From assembly GCA_022578605.1 (NCBI GenBank), contig MU394069.1:186001-250000 (forward strand): DNA of 64,000 nt. The letters run 5' to 3'. Positions 21,838 to 35,113 of the stretch are shown one piece after another. Made by a program: the position numbers and the translations under genes. This DNA comes from Camillea tinctor (taxonomy: Eukaryota > Ascomycota > Sordariomycetes > Xylariales > Xylariaceae). The number at the start of each line of letters is the position of its first letter. Position 1 is the stretch's first letter. The notes under the pieces are model-generated. The model did not search any database. It was not told the DNA's origin and worked only from the letters and a program-made list of their open reading frames with translations.

Positions 21838-22680
21838 GGTAACTCAACGCCCCCTGACCAGGGGAACGAATGGGATTCTTAGTATCACCCCTCTTAGCTC
21901 CTATCAAACGGGTATGAGGTTCGCAACCTATAATTTGGTACTTTATTTGGTGTCGTCCTAGTCGCCTTGAATTGAGGGGAAAGGGTCAATATGGCAGTTT
22001 AGGCAAGGAACGGCTCATGCTATAGGCCACCCAAAGCGTTGATTTCCAATGTAAGGGACGTCAGCCACGGGAGATGGGAACAAAGTTGGTTGCTTATGCT
22101 ACTCTGGGTTACCACGCGGAGAACAACGACCTTGGAGGTGAGGTGTGTAAGTGTTGAGCCTAATAGCTAGTCTCAACCAAGCTCACGCAGTTATATCATT
22201 AAAGGGAAGCGGATGTCCGTCTGATAAACTCCTTTAGCTCTCGAATTTGGTAGATCTGGGCGAGCTTTCAGGCGAGGAAACAGAACCACATGGCGGAGAG
22301 GAATGTGTTCTTGAGCTTCGGGAGGAGAGATACTATGGGAATATGGGCCTGAAGAGGTTCGATCGGGGGCTGGTTCTAGCGGTGGATAGAACTTAATCAG
22401 TCGTGGTGTTTGCGCGAATGCAGTAATGCAATGACAGGCAAACCGCAGGCCCAGCTAGCTAACAGATAAGTAACTTACCGCAGAATGAATAAAATCGCAA
22501 AGATATGGGCTCGGGCCGTGTTCGAATAGCGGTGGACAGGGGAAGACTAGACGAAACGAGTCGGATAAAAAACTAAGACGGCAGTAGTTGAGGTTTAGGG
22601 CTTGCACCTCAAGGAAGCGCAAAGTATGCACGCGACCCAACCAAGGACGGGGGGAGAAGCTGTGTGGGTTCGGTGTGCGC

Positions 22681-22792
22681 GTGTGTGTGTGCGTGTCTGT
22701 GGGTGTGTATGTGTGTGTGTATGTGTGTACCTAGTAGTATGTGATGTATGTATGTGTATGTATGTATGTATGTACGTAGTTATGTATGTATG
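22681..22792. repeat. GT / TATG microsatellite
   Basis: Imperfect GT dinucleotides (22681-22730) pass into imperfect TATG tetranucleotides (to 22792). Confidence 0.85.
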
Positions 22793-23433
22793 GATATAGA
22801 AGTAGGGTGACAAGTAGGAGGCGGTAGAGGGTGGGATTATCGGTTAGAGACAGGATCAGAGGTCAGAGGTATAAAGTAAGGTAAAGTAGTTATTCCAGGG
22901 ATGGCTCTGGCCTTGCAAATAACAACAATAACAATAATGATAATGGCTACCCACAACTGCGGAGACAACTATCAAAGTAAAAAAAGACTATAAAAGAATG
23001 ATGCAAGGTAATGAAAAGGGAGAGAGAGAAAAAAGAAAAAAAGAATAACATAAAATGCTATGATTTGTTCGATGCCGTCTTTTGTCGCATACACGGGGGT
23101 GGGGGAGAAACGGGTAACGGGAAACGGAGACGGAGTTGGAGCTTTCAAGACAAGGTCGGTCAAGCCAGACCAGACCAGATCAGGTCAGGTTAGATTGTGT
23201 TTGGCTGGTGGTCTGGTTTTGGGGTTTTTTTAGTTGTTGAAGGGGGGAAAAAAAAAAAAGAGAGAAAAGGGTAGGATTCTAGATGAGCTAGAAGAAAATG
23301 TCGGAGAAACAATATCTGTCTAAGACAGAACTTTGTTAGCTATGACTATGACGGTTAAGGTGAGTAAGTAAAGTAAAGTAGGGTAGTAATAGGTAAGTAA
23401 GCTAAAGGTAAAAAGGAAAAAAAAAGTTGGTGG

Positions 23434-23456
23434 TGATGATGATGATGATGATGATG
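23434..23456. repeat. GAT trinucleotide microsatellite
   Basis: About seven perfect GAT units, followed by degenerate GTT/GCTGAT units to about 23490. Confidence 0.8.
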
Positions 23457-26400
23457 TTGTTGCTGATGTTGCTGATGCAGATGCAGATCCTACTCCTACT
23501 CCTACATATAAGATATATATGTGCCTACATACATAGAAGAGGACAGCGGTGGGAAAAGTGTGGAGAGTGAAGGAAAACTAAGAAAATAATATACATACTA
23601 ACTCTTCGACAAGTCAAAAGTCGTGAAGGTGAGAGAGGCCCTTGTCTTTGGGGCGGGGGATACCCTTTTGTTCTTCCCGCGAAGAAGGGTTGGCGGTAGT
23701 GGGTTGGTAGTTGGTAGTGGGTACTGGGTTTGGTGGTGGCACTCTACAGGTGGAGGGGGGGATGAACAAATATGTGCCTAGGTAGGTTAGATTTTGGAGA
23801 TCAAAGATTCAAATTGTCGATAAAGGAGGAAAGCTTCAGCACGGGGCGCAGGTGGGCTCCGAGGCCAGTACAACCTGGTGAAGAAGGCGGGAGGGAATTG
23901 GCTAGTTAAGCTAACTTTAGTAGCGGTAGGGTCGGTGACGGTACGTAGCATGTAGTAGTACCCGACTTACGTGCTGCGCGGTACCAAAAGGTTAGCGGGG
24001 CAGACAGGGGTCCAGGGATAAGAAGTAGTAAAGGTAAAGTGTACACTAGCTTTAAGAGAGTTTTCTTTTCTTTCTTTCATTCTTCCATCCTTCTTCCTTC
24101 TTTCCTGAACTATGTGCATATATAGTATGTACGGCACATATGTAACCTAGGTACTACCTAGTACTACTACATAGGTAAGATAGTAGGCATTCAGGTCACT
24201 TCACATTCAGCTCAACTGATTTAAATATCATTGCCTTATATACTATCAATACATGTATATATAGTTGTATACGCATGCAGTCAGATAGGTTATGTCAGAC
24301 TGAAAAAGCTGAAAGGAGAATTGTGTTGCATAAGTAAACGAAGAAAAGGAAAAAAGAGCAGAAAAAGAAAAGGTTAAAAAACGATCAAATAAATCTAACC
24401 TGAGTTTTTCTTTAAAAATAGGATATCTATTTATAAGAGGCGGTATGACTACATGTATCAATCAACCTCCTTAATGCCAATACTATTTGAGATATGATAC
24501 AGTAATTGGGCAAAAATAAAGGAAGTAAAAGCAGTCTGGGAAAGCAAAAACTAACCCCGGTAAACTATACTATGTAGATAATAGATACGGCATACAATTT
24601 AAGTATACAAGTGCTTAGGTTACTTATAACATTGACATTAAGTACTTTTCACTACAAGCAAACAGGGAAAGAAAAGGGCAACCTAAAAAAAAAGCGGAGG
24701 CCCGGGAAGTGAGTTTCTGTTTCACTTCCAGTTTTTTAAGCACTAGGCACTTACAATCGACGCTGCATTACAGGTTGGATTTCGTCAAAATGGAGCACCA
24801 ACTGCATGTCCCCTTCCCCTTCCTCTTCTCAAATCTAAAAAGGATCCAACTGCCACTAATGAGAGAAAGTCTTTTTTTTCGCACCTAGTTAACAGGCAGT
24901 TCCACTCTCTTATTCCTGCCCTATATAATAATGGACATAGGTACCTAGGTAGATATTACAGAGTATATGAACTCTGCCATGTCCTTAGTAATGATTCAAG
25001 TTCTTAACAGAATTCTAGCCTCGAACAACAAAATAAAGTAAACACTTATCTGGTTGGTATGCCATCTATGCATTCAAGAAACCAACTTCTCCAAAACCAT
25101 AAAACTAGTAAGAAACGACGCGACATGACACTACACGGCACCACCACAACAATAACAACAACAACAATGCAATGCGATATACCCGACCTACACTAGAATG
25201 CCTATAAGGTCCAGTACTTATCAGTTAGCGCCGATCCCCCTTTGTGATCTTGGTGGGGAAGCAGTGGAGAGCGTCGATAAGCTAGGGAGACCGTCATGAG
25301 GTCTAAAACGACAGATGAGAATAAAAGGGGATGTCGAATGAGAGCATTGGCAAGAGAGTGGGATGATACCTATCAGTATCGGATATGCATTGGCGGGAAA
25401 GAGAGAGAAGAAGAAAAGGACTCTTATCCTCGACAACCCTTTCGAGGCTTTCCATCCTTTCAACTCCTACGGATGCCATGTTATATATTTGGCTGTGTCG
25501 ACTACCTATTCCACCCACACACCTAGGTAGGTCATCTCACCGCACCGCTCTATAAAGCAAAACAAAAAGGGGAAAAGAAAAAGCAAGGCTGCTCGTGGCT
25601 TAATCAGCTTAACGGCGATCAACCTGATCAACCTGCAAGCCCATCGGTTAGGTTATATGCGCCTAGACGAAAGCGAATCCTCAATAATCAAGTGGCTTGT
25701 CATTTCCATATTACTTGCATACTCCAGTTTAAAACTTACATACAGCTGAGAAAGCCTTTACCTGGTAAATACCGGCATTAGGTCTGAGTATAGTGTACAG
25801 ACAGAATCTTCACCTGTCCGGTTTCGTCTAGGTATGCAGTATTAGGCATGTAGGTTCTGCGGAGCCTCCTTAACGAGGAGATAAACGAGCCAGTTGTCGT
25901 GCAGGTATCCATACTCGTACTCATACTCATACTCTTACCCTATCATCAATACACCAACTCAGCTCAACAATTCACAGCAAATATAGCAAAAAGATCACGA
26001 GAAAACCCCAGGTAAGTACTCGCTTGGGTACTATGTAGGTTACTACTACCTATTACCTAGGTACATATGTTAAAAATTAAACTTAAAGAAATAATTTGCC
26101 TACGTGTAACCTTGCAGCGTTGCTTTGCTCCGATTTCCTTCCTTAACCCCCTTATGTATTGCTACATCCTGTTCCATCTATCATCTACCTAGGTACATAC
26201 TCAGTATTACCCTTCCCCCCCCCCCAATTTCTTCCTACCCCAGCCCCTGCCCGCAGCGAAGCCTTAGCGAACACTTTTAGGTCCCCGCAGCCGGGAAACA
26301 ACATGTTTAAGGCCCCTTCGAGAAAAATTCTAGTGTCCGCCATTTTTGTTGTTTTCTCCACTCCACCGCCCGCACCCGCCATCCATCCATCCCTCCCGCC

Positions 26401-29400
26401 AGCTGAACTGGGCCCGCAGCTCGATACTGGATTAGGTATGTCAATATACACACATGCGTACACTTATTTAAACACCACACAACAGACTACCTCGGTACCG
26501 ATGGTAACAAGACCTAAATAGTCCAGATTAAATTGTTCCATGATTACCCTATAAGAATAGAGGACCATATCAGTTGACTTGAAGCCTTGTTCAGCACCGA
26601 CTTCATATAGATCTCAAGATATATTTATTACACTCTTCTCCAACTGCGTAGGTCAAGTCAATCAGCCGCTACTGCAAAAGGCGGCTTAACGAGTATGACC
26701 ATCGATGACTAGGTAGGGTTGCAACGGTCGTATATGAGTATTTGGAGGATGAGATGAAAAGAAAAAGAAAAGGGAGCTCGCTAAGCCAGCTGGTGACGAG
26801 ATAATGGGTATACATGATGACATACCTTAGGTTATGTGCATCAGTAACTGACTGACCCGGGTAAGGCTTGTGACTTATCTAGCGAATAGCAGCGAGTGAG
26901 CATTTCCATTGTCTACCGCTTCTGCGACTTTCCATTTTCAGTCTCGCCTTGTTACTTAAAATGTAATCAACACATATTTCTCACGATAAGCCATGACTAG
27001 ATATAGTACATTGCATCTTCAAAGCAGAGAAATGAATGTATAGGTCTCAAACTAAATTCTCTGTTTCGTCCACTAGAGCTCGACTCAGACAGGTAAGTTT
27101 TTTGTAAACAGTAAGTATACCTAGCCTGGCATATTATCAAATATAGATACATCATCCCCTCCTAGCCAAGCTTTACGACTGACGTTCCATCAACCTTCTA
27201 GAACGCGGTTCGCTTTGACATGGGTGATGGTGGCAGTAGTAGTAGCAGTTTCAAACCAGGGGTGTTTATTTCTGAATTGCCTAATAGGAGAGCGGGCGGC
27301 TAGCTGAGCTGTGAAGTTGGTGTCGTCGCATACGTGCATGCGATCTCGATATGCCCCTGGCGCTGCTATCCTATACGGGTTCCCTTATCAATCAAAGTCC
27401 GCCCCTGGTTTCATACCAGCCCGCCCGCGTCATGCCAAGGGTTGCCCTACGGCTGATAGGTCGTTCGTATGACGACACCTGAACAGGAAGGTAAGAGCCT
27501 CTATTTCTAACTACACTAACTCCCTACAACATGTCGTATATGTATGTACGTGCAGACATACATACCTGCGCTCGGATTGCGACCTTGCCCCTGCATCGGG
27601 TAGCCTGGTAGTGTAAGTGGTCTTGACGATGAATCAGGTGCCATTCGATCTTGACACAGATGCCGAGGGCGGAGCTTGAGGCCGTGGCCCTGCCCAAGCT
27701 ATATCCGGGCAGGCGCATACTTAGCACGGAACTTTCATCGAATACTCTACCGAGGGCCTAGAATTAGAAGACGAGATGTGGGATATGAGCGCTATACCTA
27801 TAATATAGTCGTCATGGGCTGCCTCTTTAATAGCTAAGCCTCAGCCTGCGCCTCTAAGTTAGTGCGAACTTAGTTGTCTGGCATTAGGAATCATTGATAT
27901 GAATAACGAGGGGAACACATAATGGATACAGCTATGTGTAAGATTCTACTCGAAGCAATACGCAGCACGCCTAAAGGCCAGGTTACAGATATGACCGGGT
28001 ATCAGGCATGCGGTGGGAGGTTCTTGAAAGCCAATCCTGCATAGTCAACTACTAAAGCTAGCTAGCAACAGTATTCCCCTACTATCTTTCCTGTGACTGG
28101 AGCACGTTCCGATAAAAGCCATGAGCACCTAGTTCCCCTCCTTTATATCAGGTTCATGATAGAACAGTGACTTGTACCTCAGGCCACGTAAGTGACAGCT
28201 ATTGGGGGTCACTCCCACAATACGCACTTATGATCTCTCTCACGCTACCAAGAATCATTGAATTTGGTTCATACGTGCGCTATGTAGCACATACATGCCG
28301 GCAAGGGATGCCTCACTATGAGGAACAGCTCCTCGGGCACGCACCCCCGAGGACGTTACGACGTGCTAGAGAGAAATAGTTGAGAATAAGAACCGTCCGA
28401 CGGATCAAGCATGACGAAGATCTGATGTTACGGACAACCTATCCTCTTACCCCCTTCTCGCTATTGAGTAAACCCGCGTAGGCCAGACACTTGAGATGAA
28501 CTCTGCAATATATTAGGACTAATCACCCAGGACGGAGGTGATGCATGTACTGTATGTAACCCCCTTATCACTCCTCCTCACGGAGAACACTAAAGAACCA
28601 TCAACCGTAAGGAGTGAATGGTAGATGCTACTCCTATAAGTAGTCGCCATACAGCGTGTCAGAGAGGAAATATCGTTGCCATGTCCGCTTATAGTGGTAC
28701 AAAACAGGTGTATTTTCGGAGTATGGGCAGTGGTTCGGTTCTTCGTACTGGAGGAAATGCAGACCAAAGTTAGGTTGCTAGACAGAGACATCTAGAAAGT
28801 ATAAAGCAGAGCTAGCACAGTATGTATACATAGCGTGTATAGTAAGCTGTGACATACGCTCAGTGTGTAAATTGTAGCAAAAGCGAGAGGGGACTAAACT
28901 TAGATTATATCGTTGATGGTGTGTTCAGGAGTATACTCTGAACTTCATAATCCAAATATACCCCTTGAGTTACTAGATATCGTTGTTGCGAGGTCTTTGC
29001 CACTATCATTGAAGCAAATATATGGCGTATATTATCGGGGGTGATAACCCATCAGGTACATAGAATTAAGAGGTGTTTCTGTGTATATGTAACAAATATT
29101 GCGAGTAGTTGTAGGTCTAGTTCCTCGCACAACCGTAACTTGATTACATTAGTTTTCGCTCAGTTTTTCGTGACACATATTGACACCAGACCGAGCGTAT
29201 TTCCAAAAGCGCCACAAATTCAACACTACATGCTATGTATTTCCCTGCAGCGCGTGAGCCAAGTGAATCTTGTCAAGGCGTACCCTCCGACTCGCTAGAC
29301 CAACGCCATGCCCTGCTTCCCAAATCCAAATCCAAATCCAACCGCCACAAACATGCAAAAGACGACAAAAAAATCTAGCGAACAATAGTCCAAACTCCCA

Positions 29401-29493
29401 CTCCACTTCCCGCTCGAAAGCACCCCTCTAACTCCCAACGTTCCCGGCACCCTTCGTTTTGTGCATATGCGTAGAAACACTTCCCCGAGGCGC

Positions 29494-29706
29494 TCAAGAC
29501 TCGAGCCCGCAGAGCCCAAACCTGCAGTCCAGTTCGCTCTGGCCCCCGCGCGCGCAGCACAGCGAATACCCGGCGCAGAAACACTTCTGGTCATCAGGCG
29601 GCGCCGTGCAGTCGGACGGGTTACGGCTGGGGGTGGGGATGGGGAGCACGGCCGCGAGAGAGGTGGCGGCTAGGAGGGCGGAGGCGAGTATGCTGAAGGG
29701 ACGCAT
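29494..29706 (-). CDS. Small secreted cysteine-rich protein (effector-like)
   Basis: Single exon, 70 residues from the ATG at 29706. It begins MRPFSILASALLAATSLAAV, a typical signal peptide with likely cleavage just after Ala19 or nearby. The mature part is about 50 residues with seven cysteines, including the cluster KCFCAGYSLCC and the end DCRFGLCGLES. It has no transmembrane segment or known domain that I recognise. Size, secretion signal and cysteine density match fungal effector candidates or small antimicrobial-like proteins. The frame continues upstream to 29958, but that extension is low-complexity and would bury the signal peptide. A TATATAA-like box sits about 205 bp upstream. It is alone in a gene desert, a common setting for effectors. 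Function unknown. Confidence 0.7.
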   Translation of the reverse strand: MRPFSILASALLAATSLAAVLPIPTPSRNPSDCTAPPDDQKCFCAGYSLCCARGGQSELDCRFGLCGLES

Positions 29707-31311
29707 GGTTTTTTTTTTCCCTGAGAGCCTTGGCTTGGAGGTTGGGTGATATATGTGTGTGTGTATGTGCAAGTGGAAAAGTAGGTTGGTAGGCACGTCC
29801 TGATTGTTGATTCGGTTTGCTGGGTTTGTGATTGTGTAGTCAGGTTCTGGGTGGTTTCTGGTAGAAGATGTAGAGGAAGGCAAGCGAAGCACTGGGGGTT
29901 TGGAAAGCAGCATTATATAGGAAAGGCGGGCAAGGGGAGAGCAAATATAAATATTCATAGGAGAACCATCGTCCCACGCGCGAGATTATCGAAAGTATGT
30001 GTTGCTGTTTTTTCCCCGTGGCTTGAGAAGGTTTACATAGCTTGAGGTTTCTACAGCTCGTACGAGGTTTATAAGCGCATGATTCCGAGAATTAGCTCAA
30101 AATGAGAGGCTATCTACACACTTTTAGTTAAGCAGGATGCAATGTTTGTATGTAGCCAATTATAGATATTCTGTACCTGGAGGACGGGATAGTCGCTGGG
30201 AGTCGAATGGTCCCTCCCCTCTCCCTCCTTACTAACACGAACTTACTAACGCGAGCGAGGCAATACTAAGGCCTTGATTTTATTTTATGCTAAGGAGGGA
30301 GGTAAATAGGTGAGGCAGGCGAACTTAATTGCGCCTCTACGTGTCCATTGATACACATTTAATTCCACCATCAGAGATAACTTCGCCGCACACACACATC
30401 GGTCCTCGATGCTATGGGAGAATCGATCGAGTCAACACTTATTTCCGGCTCTAACTAGATCACGGCACAGCTTGAACTCGCGTGATACGCTACTACATAG
30501 TAAGGCTATGTATGCATTTTTGATGTTGTCTGGGTTATCTTACCACACTAGGCGAGGGTAGACAAGAATTATAGATAGATGGGTAGTTAAATAGTAAAGT
30601 CTAACCCAGATTAGTACGGATTACATACCGTAGGTTCAACTCTTTTTCTTAATGCATCAAAAAGCATGAATAAAGAGACATACTTATGTCTTGGTCTTAG
30701 ATATGTCTGACCTAAATCTTGTCTGCTAGCTTGTAAGTTGTGAGTAAGTGTACACATACCACTGCATACTAGTGGATCTAGTCAAACTAGCAATTAAGTT
30801 TTTTCTTCAATAAATCTTCATAGACCCGACTAGAGCACCTAGAGATATTAACATCGTGGGTATAACGCTTTTATGTAGCTATGATGGAATGGGGAATCTT
30901 CAGGAAACAACGGGATGAATAAAATGCACGGACCATGTACGGAGTACCACTGGGGACATGAGCTGAATCTTAAGAGCGCACATACCCGGAGGAACTCGGA
31001 GTTAAGGGGGCTTCTAGGTGTTTCCCTCCCAGTCACGATTACATCAGCCCCACTAGTTATACCTCGGACCTTTCAGCAAACCTTTTCCGTTTGAAATCCA
31101 ATCGTCGTCATTAGAGAGAGAAAGAGAGAGCTTTTTTGCCTGAAGCCAATCTTCTCCAACATCAACATTATCCCCCGCTACTACCACCACCACCATCACC
31201 AACCATCAACCCTTTAAAACCAACCTGCGATTCCAACTTCATCTTTTCCTTTCCCCTTTTCTCTATATATTTTCTTTGTCGTGGCCTGCTCACGATCTAC
31301 ATTGCGCAATA
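29707..31311. promoter_or_regulatory. Divergent intergenic region (secreted protein / BI-1-like)
   Basis: 1.6 kb between two divergent start codons. The segment 31140-31270 is pyrimidine-rich with ACCACC repeats and is probably promoter and 5' leader of the BI-1-like gene. The middle is AT-rich with no coding signal. Confidence 0.45.
29912..29919 (-). promoter_or_regulatory. TATA-like box upstream of the small secreted protein
   Basis: The minus strand reads CTATATAA about 205 bp upstream of the ATG at 29706. Confidence 0.35.
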
Positions 31312-32425
31312 ATGTCCTTCACCATTGCGGTTCGTCAAGGGCCTGCGCGCTTGGCTCCCCGCCTGCCGCAGCTCGCCAAATCCTCTCTCCGCACCAAACC
31401 AGCTCCCACCCGATCGTTCCATCAGTACGCCAACAAGTCATCCAACTTCTTCACGTCGCGGACACCTGTCGCATCCACTCTCCTCAAGACCACTCCCCGC
31501 AATGCCTTTTCGCAGTCGAGAAGGTACATGCAGAACTATGCCCCCGTCCAGCAAGCCGACTCGGGGTCTCTGATGCGCCGACTGCTAACCGGTGGTGCTA
31601 TCTTCGGCGGTACTCTCATTGCCGTCAATGCTGTCTTCAACCGTGAGACCCGCGAGGATGGCGGCATGCCTCCTTTTGAGCGCTCTTACCTGAACCAGAC
31701 CTTCCTGCACACTGGTCTTGGAATCGGCATTATCGGCTTGACTGCGAGACAGATGATTCAGTCTGGCTTTGTCTACAGGTTGATGGTGACGAGCCCATGG
31801 GCTGTCGCGATCGGAGGTCTTGCCCTCAGTTTCGGTACTATGATCGGAACCAGAGCTGTCGATCCTGACAAGTAAGCTATGCTCCCTTCCCTTCGCCCAA
31901 GTCTCAATAATGTACTGGCGTGCTAACTAGGGGTACAGCTATGTCCCCAAATACGCCCTGTGGACCGCTTTCAACGCTACGCAGGCCGCCTTCGTTGCCC
32001 CTCTTCTTGCCTTCGCCCCGCCTGCCCTGATTGCTCGTGCAGGCTTGTACACCATCGCCATGATGGGATCTATCTCGTTCGTTGGTGCTACGGCTAAGCA
32101 GGAAAAGTACTTGTACATCGGCGGTCCCCTACTTGCAGGTGCTGCCATTGTGGCCGTGTCTGGACTGGCGCCGCTTGTTATCCCCGCCACTGCTGTGCGC
32201 ACCCTGGCCCTGACGGAAAACCTCTGGTTGTACGGAGGTCTAGCAGTTTTCGGTGGCTTCACGCTGTATGACGTGCAGAAGATCCTCTACCACGCACGCA
32301 TGGCCGAGAATGGCGTCATTAAGAAGGACCCCGTCAACGAGAGCATCTCGCTCGAACTGGACTTCTTGAACATCTTCATCCGCATGGTCCAGATCTTGAT
32401 GCTGCAGCAGAACCGCCGGAAGTAA
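31312..32425 (+). CDS. Mitochondrial Bax-inhibitor-1 family protein (GHITM/MICS1-like)
   Basis: Two exons, 31312-31871 and 31939-32425, give 348 residues. The first about 75 residues are rich in Arg, Ser and Thr with almost no acidic residues, as in a mitochondrial presequence. About seven or eight hydrophobic segments follow, including FLHTGLGIGIIGLTARQMI, LYTIAMMGSISFVGATA and LYGGLAVFGGFTLYDVQKIL. The end, ESISLELDFLNIFIRMVQIL, is the BI-1 signature. GHITM-like members sit in the inner mitochondrial membrane and affect cristae and calcium/proton exchange in animals. I used the ATG at 31312; an in-frame TTG upstream adds nothing plausible. The acceptor at 31938 restores NYVPKYA, while the nearer AG at 31930 would break homology. 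Confidence 0.9.
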
Positions 32426-35113
32426 AGAATCACTGGTAGTATATGGCAAGAGCAGTCTTTTTTTAAACGGTGGGTGGAGGCTAGGGACGGAAAAGAATTC
32501 AGTGGGGGCTTCAACTGGCATGCGGCTAGATCCTGATTATTACAAGCCCGGTCATGTATATAATTCATTCGTAGAGGGCCACGGCCGGTAATCGCTTCTC
32601 CTCTCCTGATAAGTAGGTAAATCAACTCGTGTGTTAGAGGGATAGTCTAGGACCGACGGTCGTTAGTATATTGTACTTAGGACTTGCAACGAAGAGAAAA
32701 AACATTAATAAATTAATGCAGCAAATAAAAATAAAGAACACGAATGAGCGAATTAAATCGATGCCGAATAAGTTTATAGGAGTTCCGGCACTTTCATCGA
32801 CTTTCTTTACCCTTACCCATGGATGGGATGGCCTGATAGGTAGATGATGATGGCACGCGCTCGGTACCTACAGGGACACTAGCAGGCATAGATGAGGGTC
32901 TAGTACATACGGACTTATATACGCATGTACGTAGACCTGCATAAGTTAAATGAGTACCTATCTAACCTATACGTATGTAATCTACATCGAATATGTATAC
33001 CTACACTACATACGGATTGTATATACTAGGTAGTAGCAATGCTATGTAAGTCAGCGCCGGCCCTTTTGAATATGTGCCTGCGTACGTAGGGATTGTTTAA
33101 ACCGGCCAATCAACCTGTCAGGTTTTCGCGAATCATCAGACAATGGGTGGGCTTTCATGTCAGTTACCCTAGATAGTAGTATACCTAGGTAGGCTAGATA
33201 AGTAGATGGGCAGGCTGGGTAAAGTACTACACTATAATAACGCGTTCCAAATGAAACATATTCCCCTCTTCTATTTAAGTGAAGTGAGGTGGAAACCCGC
33301 AAGGGCGGGAATTTCTTACATAGTGCAGGTTAGTACGTGAATCATAAAATGAGACGAGCCCCAGCGGGCGGGAGCTAAGCCCGGAGGGAAAAAGAGAAAA
33401 TGGGAAATGGGGACGCGAATCTTGGGCCGGAGTCTGAGGTTGACGCTAGTTTCTATGCTGAGTGGATTTGCTAAGTTACTTAATATCACATAGGGATATG
33501 ATTTATTGGATATCGTTTACTCTCTCTCGCTCTCTCTTTCACTCCGTTGTTTTTGTTAACTCTTTAACTCCAGCCAGTGTTGTTTTCTTTAATTGATGTG
33601 ATGTGACTACTTCGTGCAGCTAGGTAGCTATTAAGAAAATAGAAATAATACAATAATAAAAGGTAATAAAATAGAAAAGCCTGTTGAGGACGTTGGGACG
33701 AGAGGGCTCAGACGATCCTCACCAGATAGGTGGGTGAATTCAATTCAATCCCCCCTCCAATCCATTTATTTTACTCGGTTTACTTTATTTTCCCCTTGTT
33801 CTCTCGCTCTAACTTGACGCGGGTAACGTGTGTTGTATTGTATACGGGAAAGTTTATAATAAATTAATTTTAAGGTAGTAGTAGTAGTACACTGACTTCT
33901 ACCTACATACACTACCTGCATACATAAAAGTATAATACTACTTACTTTTACTACCTTTTTAAACCTACACTACGCACTATTAGTTCGCTTTGACATTATT
34001 TTCGTCTTCTTTAATTTTGTTTTCTTCATTTGCTGGTACATAAGCCCGGCACTTACATGCTAGTGTACGGACCTAACACATTACTACTACACTACCTTCA
34101 AACAATAGCTGAATAGGTACACGCGCCCTTACCCCAGAACAAACAAACTCTTTTTTATTTTTACTTTTCATTGCCCTTTTCTCTCTATTTTCCTAGACCG
34201 TCGGGTCTATCTCTTTTTCTTTCTTTCGTGACTTGGGGAAAGTTGCCGAAGCTAAACTTAAAAGGCAATACTACTATTTTACTCGGTGTTTGTTTTTCAA
34301 GGTTGTCTCTGGTTCTTCTTTTTCTTATGGAATTTCAGGTATCTTCACCCTTCCCCCCTCTCCCCCCTTTCTGCATGTTTAAACTAAATAAGGACATTCT
34401 CTTCTCTCCCTGGGTTTTAGATAATATATCATTTACTTACTTACATCTTCCCTAATCCGCGACAACTTTCTTCTTTTCTTTTCTTCTTCTCATCTCTTTT
34501 CGTTTCGTTTCTTTTTTTCCGAGATCGACCTTTCTTTTCCTTCTCTTTTACGCTGACACACCCCTCCTTCATACCAGATTTAATATATCCAAAGTTCACA
34601 GCTAGCTAATTTGCCTACCTTTTTTTTTTCTTTCCTTCTTTTATTTATCTTCGTATTACCTTTGAGCGGTAATACCGGAAACCAACCGAGAGAAAAGAAG
34701 AAGAAGAAAAACAAGGCGCTTCCATCAGACAATTAATGGTTGAGAGCTGTTCAAGATTACCTGCTAGTATTTTGCTAGATACAAAGTGACTTTAGATATT
34801 CACCCATTCATCATTTTATGTGGATGTTGGGGGGTTTCTATGCGAATGTCATCATCGGTTATAATTCTTTGACAGGCATTATTTTTCTTATCAATCCTTA
34901 CCCATATCATTGATCTTATTTCTTATTCTTTATTCCTTCTCTCGTTACCTCTTTTTTTCTTCTCCACTACTATCCGTAATTCTTCTGGTCCGGGCGGCGA
35001 TATCTGGGGATCTTGTCTACATCCACATTACGCATACAACAGCAATATCCTACTGGTACTTAGGTTAGCAATTTACATTGCGATCGAATACCTGTCGTAT
35101 CAGACCCGAGGCA
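32426..35113. other. Intergenic, pyrimidine- and TA-rich
   Basis: 2.7 kb. It holds the 3' flank of the BI-1-like gene, a palindrome at 33183-33190, and long TC-rich tracts between 34.1 and 35.0 kb that probably form the promoter and leader of the F-box gene. No domain-bearing frame was found. Confidence 0.5.

Larger units (their letters stand above)
21838..29493. other. Gene desert, AT-rich with simple repeats
   Basis: 7.7 kb without a convincing gene. The first 600 bp are probably promoter and 5' leader of the CNBD/F-box gene. The stretch 22.7-24.1 kb is purine-rich on the plus strand with GT, TATG and GAT microsatellites. Five ACCTAGGT palindromes lie between 24145 and 26194. Short frames at 25.2-25.5, 26.2-26.5 and 28.5-28.8 kb have no domain support. 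Confidence 0.55.

Noticed and set aside
26159..26521. Small plus-strand frame with a possible signal-like segment
   Set aside because: Pro-rich low complexity, no cysteines, start site and splicing ambiguous.
29707..29958. N-terminal extension of the small secreted protein
   Set aside because: Low-complexity His/Thr/Asn-rich stretch that would hide a clean signal peptide.
31276..31311. In-frame TTG start of the BI-1-like gene
   Set aside because: A normal ATG with mitochondrial presequence follows at 31312.
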